Source: Xylona heveae TC161
Lineage: Eukaryota > Ascomycota > Xylonomycetes > Xylonales > Xylonaceae
Assembly (NCBI RefSeq): GCF_001619985.1
Contig: NW_017264208.1
Coordinates: 187,277-251,276, forward strand
Length of the DNA: 64,000 nt
Direction: 5' to 3'
Positions 62,149 through 64,000 of this stretch are shown piece by piece; position 1 is the stretch's first letter; every line of letters starts with the position of its first letter. Both the position numbers and the translations under genes were made by a program. The notes beneath the pieces are model-generated. The model had not been told where the DNA came from. It was given only the letters and a program-made list of their open reading frames with translations, and did no database searches.

Positions 62149-64000
62149 AACATTTAATAAGATTTAATATTATTATAAAGTTTTTAGAATTTTTAATTAA
62201 ATATAAATAATTAAAATATATTTTAAATTTAAATTTAATATAGAAATATATTTTATATAATTTAAAAATTTATACTATCTACATGTAAGTACTACAATAA
62301 ATTTAAAAAATATATTAAAAAAGTCTATAGCAAAATTAATAAGGTACAAGTAATAGAACAAAAGCTTTAGATAATGTAATAAAAAAAATTAATAGCTTTA
62401 TATATAATAAACTTTATACAAGTAGCATTAATTGTATCATGAAAATAGATACTATTAATTATAATCTTCTATAACAGACTTAAAAAATGAGTTAAATACA
62501 AAATAGCTTGTAGAAAACAATTTAAAACAATGTATAAAATAATAGAATTAACTATAAAAATCAACAATTATTAATATAAGCAAGAACAAGAAAAAAACAT
62601 TAAAATCCAGGTTATAAAATAAACTATTAAATAAATATTAAAAAATACCAAAACAAAATACTAAACAGAAATAATCTAATAAATTTTAATACAATACAAA
62701 AACAAGACTTTAAAAAACTCATTAATAAAGAAAAAAAGTAATAATACTTTGAGAATAAAACTTGTTTATAATGTAAAAAAATAAATACTAGAAAAAAAAC
62801 TATAGAACAGGTTAAGCCAAGAAATTTAGTAAAAAAAATCAAGAGTATTAATATCTAATTTTTGTAAATAATGAAACAAGAAAAATAGAAGATATTTATT
62901 AAAAAAAACTTAAATTAAATTCTAGCATAGATTAAATATAAAAAAATTATATATAATAATTAAAAGATATAGTTAAAACCAGTATAAAATTTATAGAAAA
63001 ACTTATATTAAACTAAATATAATACTTGAAAAATAAAATTAAATTTAAAACTTAAAATTCTTTAAATACTAAAATTAATAGTTTATGACTATTTAAAATA
63101 ATTATATTAAGTTAAATTTAGCTTAAAAAATTTTATAGCAGAGGTTTAAAAATTATTTTAATTTAGTTTTAAGTTTAAAATAATTAATAATAGTTATAAA
63201 TTATTAAATATTTATATATGTATTAAAACTATTATTAAACATTCTATATTAAATTAAAAATTTTAAATATTAAAAGTTAATAATTAATTAAAATTTAGTT
63301 TAATTTAATCTAATTTAATTTCAAATTTATTATTATTTAATTAAATTTTATTTAAATTCTATTTAAATTTAACTATATTTATAAAATATAAATTATATAA
63401 ATTATATAAATAATAAATAATAAATAATAAATAGCCATTATTAGATGATATTGTTTGTTTATTTATTTATTCTGCATGCAGTCCTAAAGCTATAGCAGGA
63501 TCTATGGTTTAAATATATAAAATATGTATTGAGCTTTTGGAGATCATTCTAGAATCAATCAAGCTAATACTAGATATTATTTATCAAAATAAAACAAAAG
63601 AAAATTAGTGTAATATAAAGAAAATAATAAAGATAAACAAAGTAAAAGTAATAAAAGTAATAAAAAAGGGTCAAAATTTGGTTTTTTTTTCTGGTTTTTT
63701 AATTTTAGAAATTTCAAAAAGTATTTTTATCTTGAAGTCTACTCTAGTCTTATAATATTTTTTGTTGATGTTGTTTTTCTTGATATAGTAACCATATTCT
63801 TGATGCTACTTTAGTAGTATCTAGATATTCCAGTAAGTAGTTCCAGTTTCTTCCAGTATATAATATTTTCAAAGTAAAAACTTTTTTTTTTACTTTTTGT
63901 ATTAAAACTTTTCTAGCTTCTTTTGTTTGAGAGCAGGACAGTAATAGATGAGCTGAACTCTAAGTAAAGTTGCAGATAAAGCTGCATTTTTTTAACTCAT

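Larger units (their letters stand above)
60394..64000. other. AT-rich gene-free block, probably RIP-degraded repeats
   Basis: From about 60470 the sequence is almost wholly A and T, with very few CG or CA dinucleotides, stops in all frames and no recognisable protein. The boundary is abrupt, about 80 bases upstream of the CRAL-TRIO start. Such blocks in Pezizomycotina arise when RIP converts C to T (mostly in CpA) in repeated DNA. The original elements cannot be named. From about 63460 the base composition becomes slightly richer, so a less decayed piece may begin near the window's end. The single longer open frame (62627-62842, minus) is Phe/Leu/Ile-rich by composition only. Confidence 0.75.

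Noticed and set aside
62627-62842. 71-codon minus-strand open frame in the AT-rich block
   Set aside because: Phe/Ile/Leu/Lys-rich sequence is what AT-rich noise encodes; no motif.

Overview
The window reads as nuclear DNA of a filamentous ascomycete (Pezizomycotina). Genes are dense on both strands, most introns are 45-65 bases with GT-AG ends and CTAAC/CTGAC-like branch sites, and every recognisable protein has a fungal form. Several traits (the histone H2B tail, a SAM-containing BCK1, a repeated TACTCCGTA word between genes) lean towards a eurotiomycete, but I hold that at low confidence. The last 3.5 kb is an extremely AT-rich block without genes, of the kind left by repeat-induced point mutation (RIP).

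Layout: BCK1 MAPKKK (0.1-5.7 kb, +), DHH1 RNA helicase (6.9-8.6, +), protein-L-isoaspartate methyltransferase (10.7-11.5, +), SDS23-type CBS protein (12.0-13.7, +), Zn2Cys6 regulator (16.0-17.0, +), aldose 1-epimerase (17.8-18.9, +), BNA6 (20.5-22.0, +), SMC6 (22.2-26.3, -), STR2-like cystathionine gamma-synthase (27.6-29.8, -), UTP22 (30.2-33.9, +), POM152 (34.1-38.2, -), UCH37-type deubiquitinase (39.1-40.8, +), an unrecognised protein (42.2-43.4, +), JJJ1-type J-protein (44.4-46.1, +), SQS1 G-patch protein (46.7-49.4, -), ATG4 (50.0-51.4, +), a divergent histone H2B/H2A pair (51.9-53.8), a complex I LYR subunit of NDUFB9 type (54.3-54.8, -), KGD2 (55.8-57.8, -), a CRAL-TRIO (Sec14-like) protein with a possible mitochondrial leader (58.5-60.4, -), then the AT-rich block (about 60.5-64.0).

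The genes are housekeeping genes that do not form a metabolic cluster. Ribosome biogenesis recurs (UTP22, JJJ1, SQS1). The only pair that clearly works together is H2A/H2B, which share one 0.7-kb promoter. I rebuilt exon structures by hand so that frames join and family motifs are intact; all are predictions without transcript evidence. Two junctions stayed uncertain: the middle of the unrecognised gene and the first intron of KGD2.

I found no phage-like, CRISPR, toxin or biosynthetic cluster and no convincing new system. The best leads are the AT-rich block with a degenerate tandem repeat whose copies differ largely by RIP-type transitions, the basic leader plus membrane segment on the CRAL-TRIO protein, the unrecognised gene, a GC-AG intron in UTP22, and a frame-neutral intron in the STR2-like gene.
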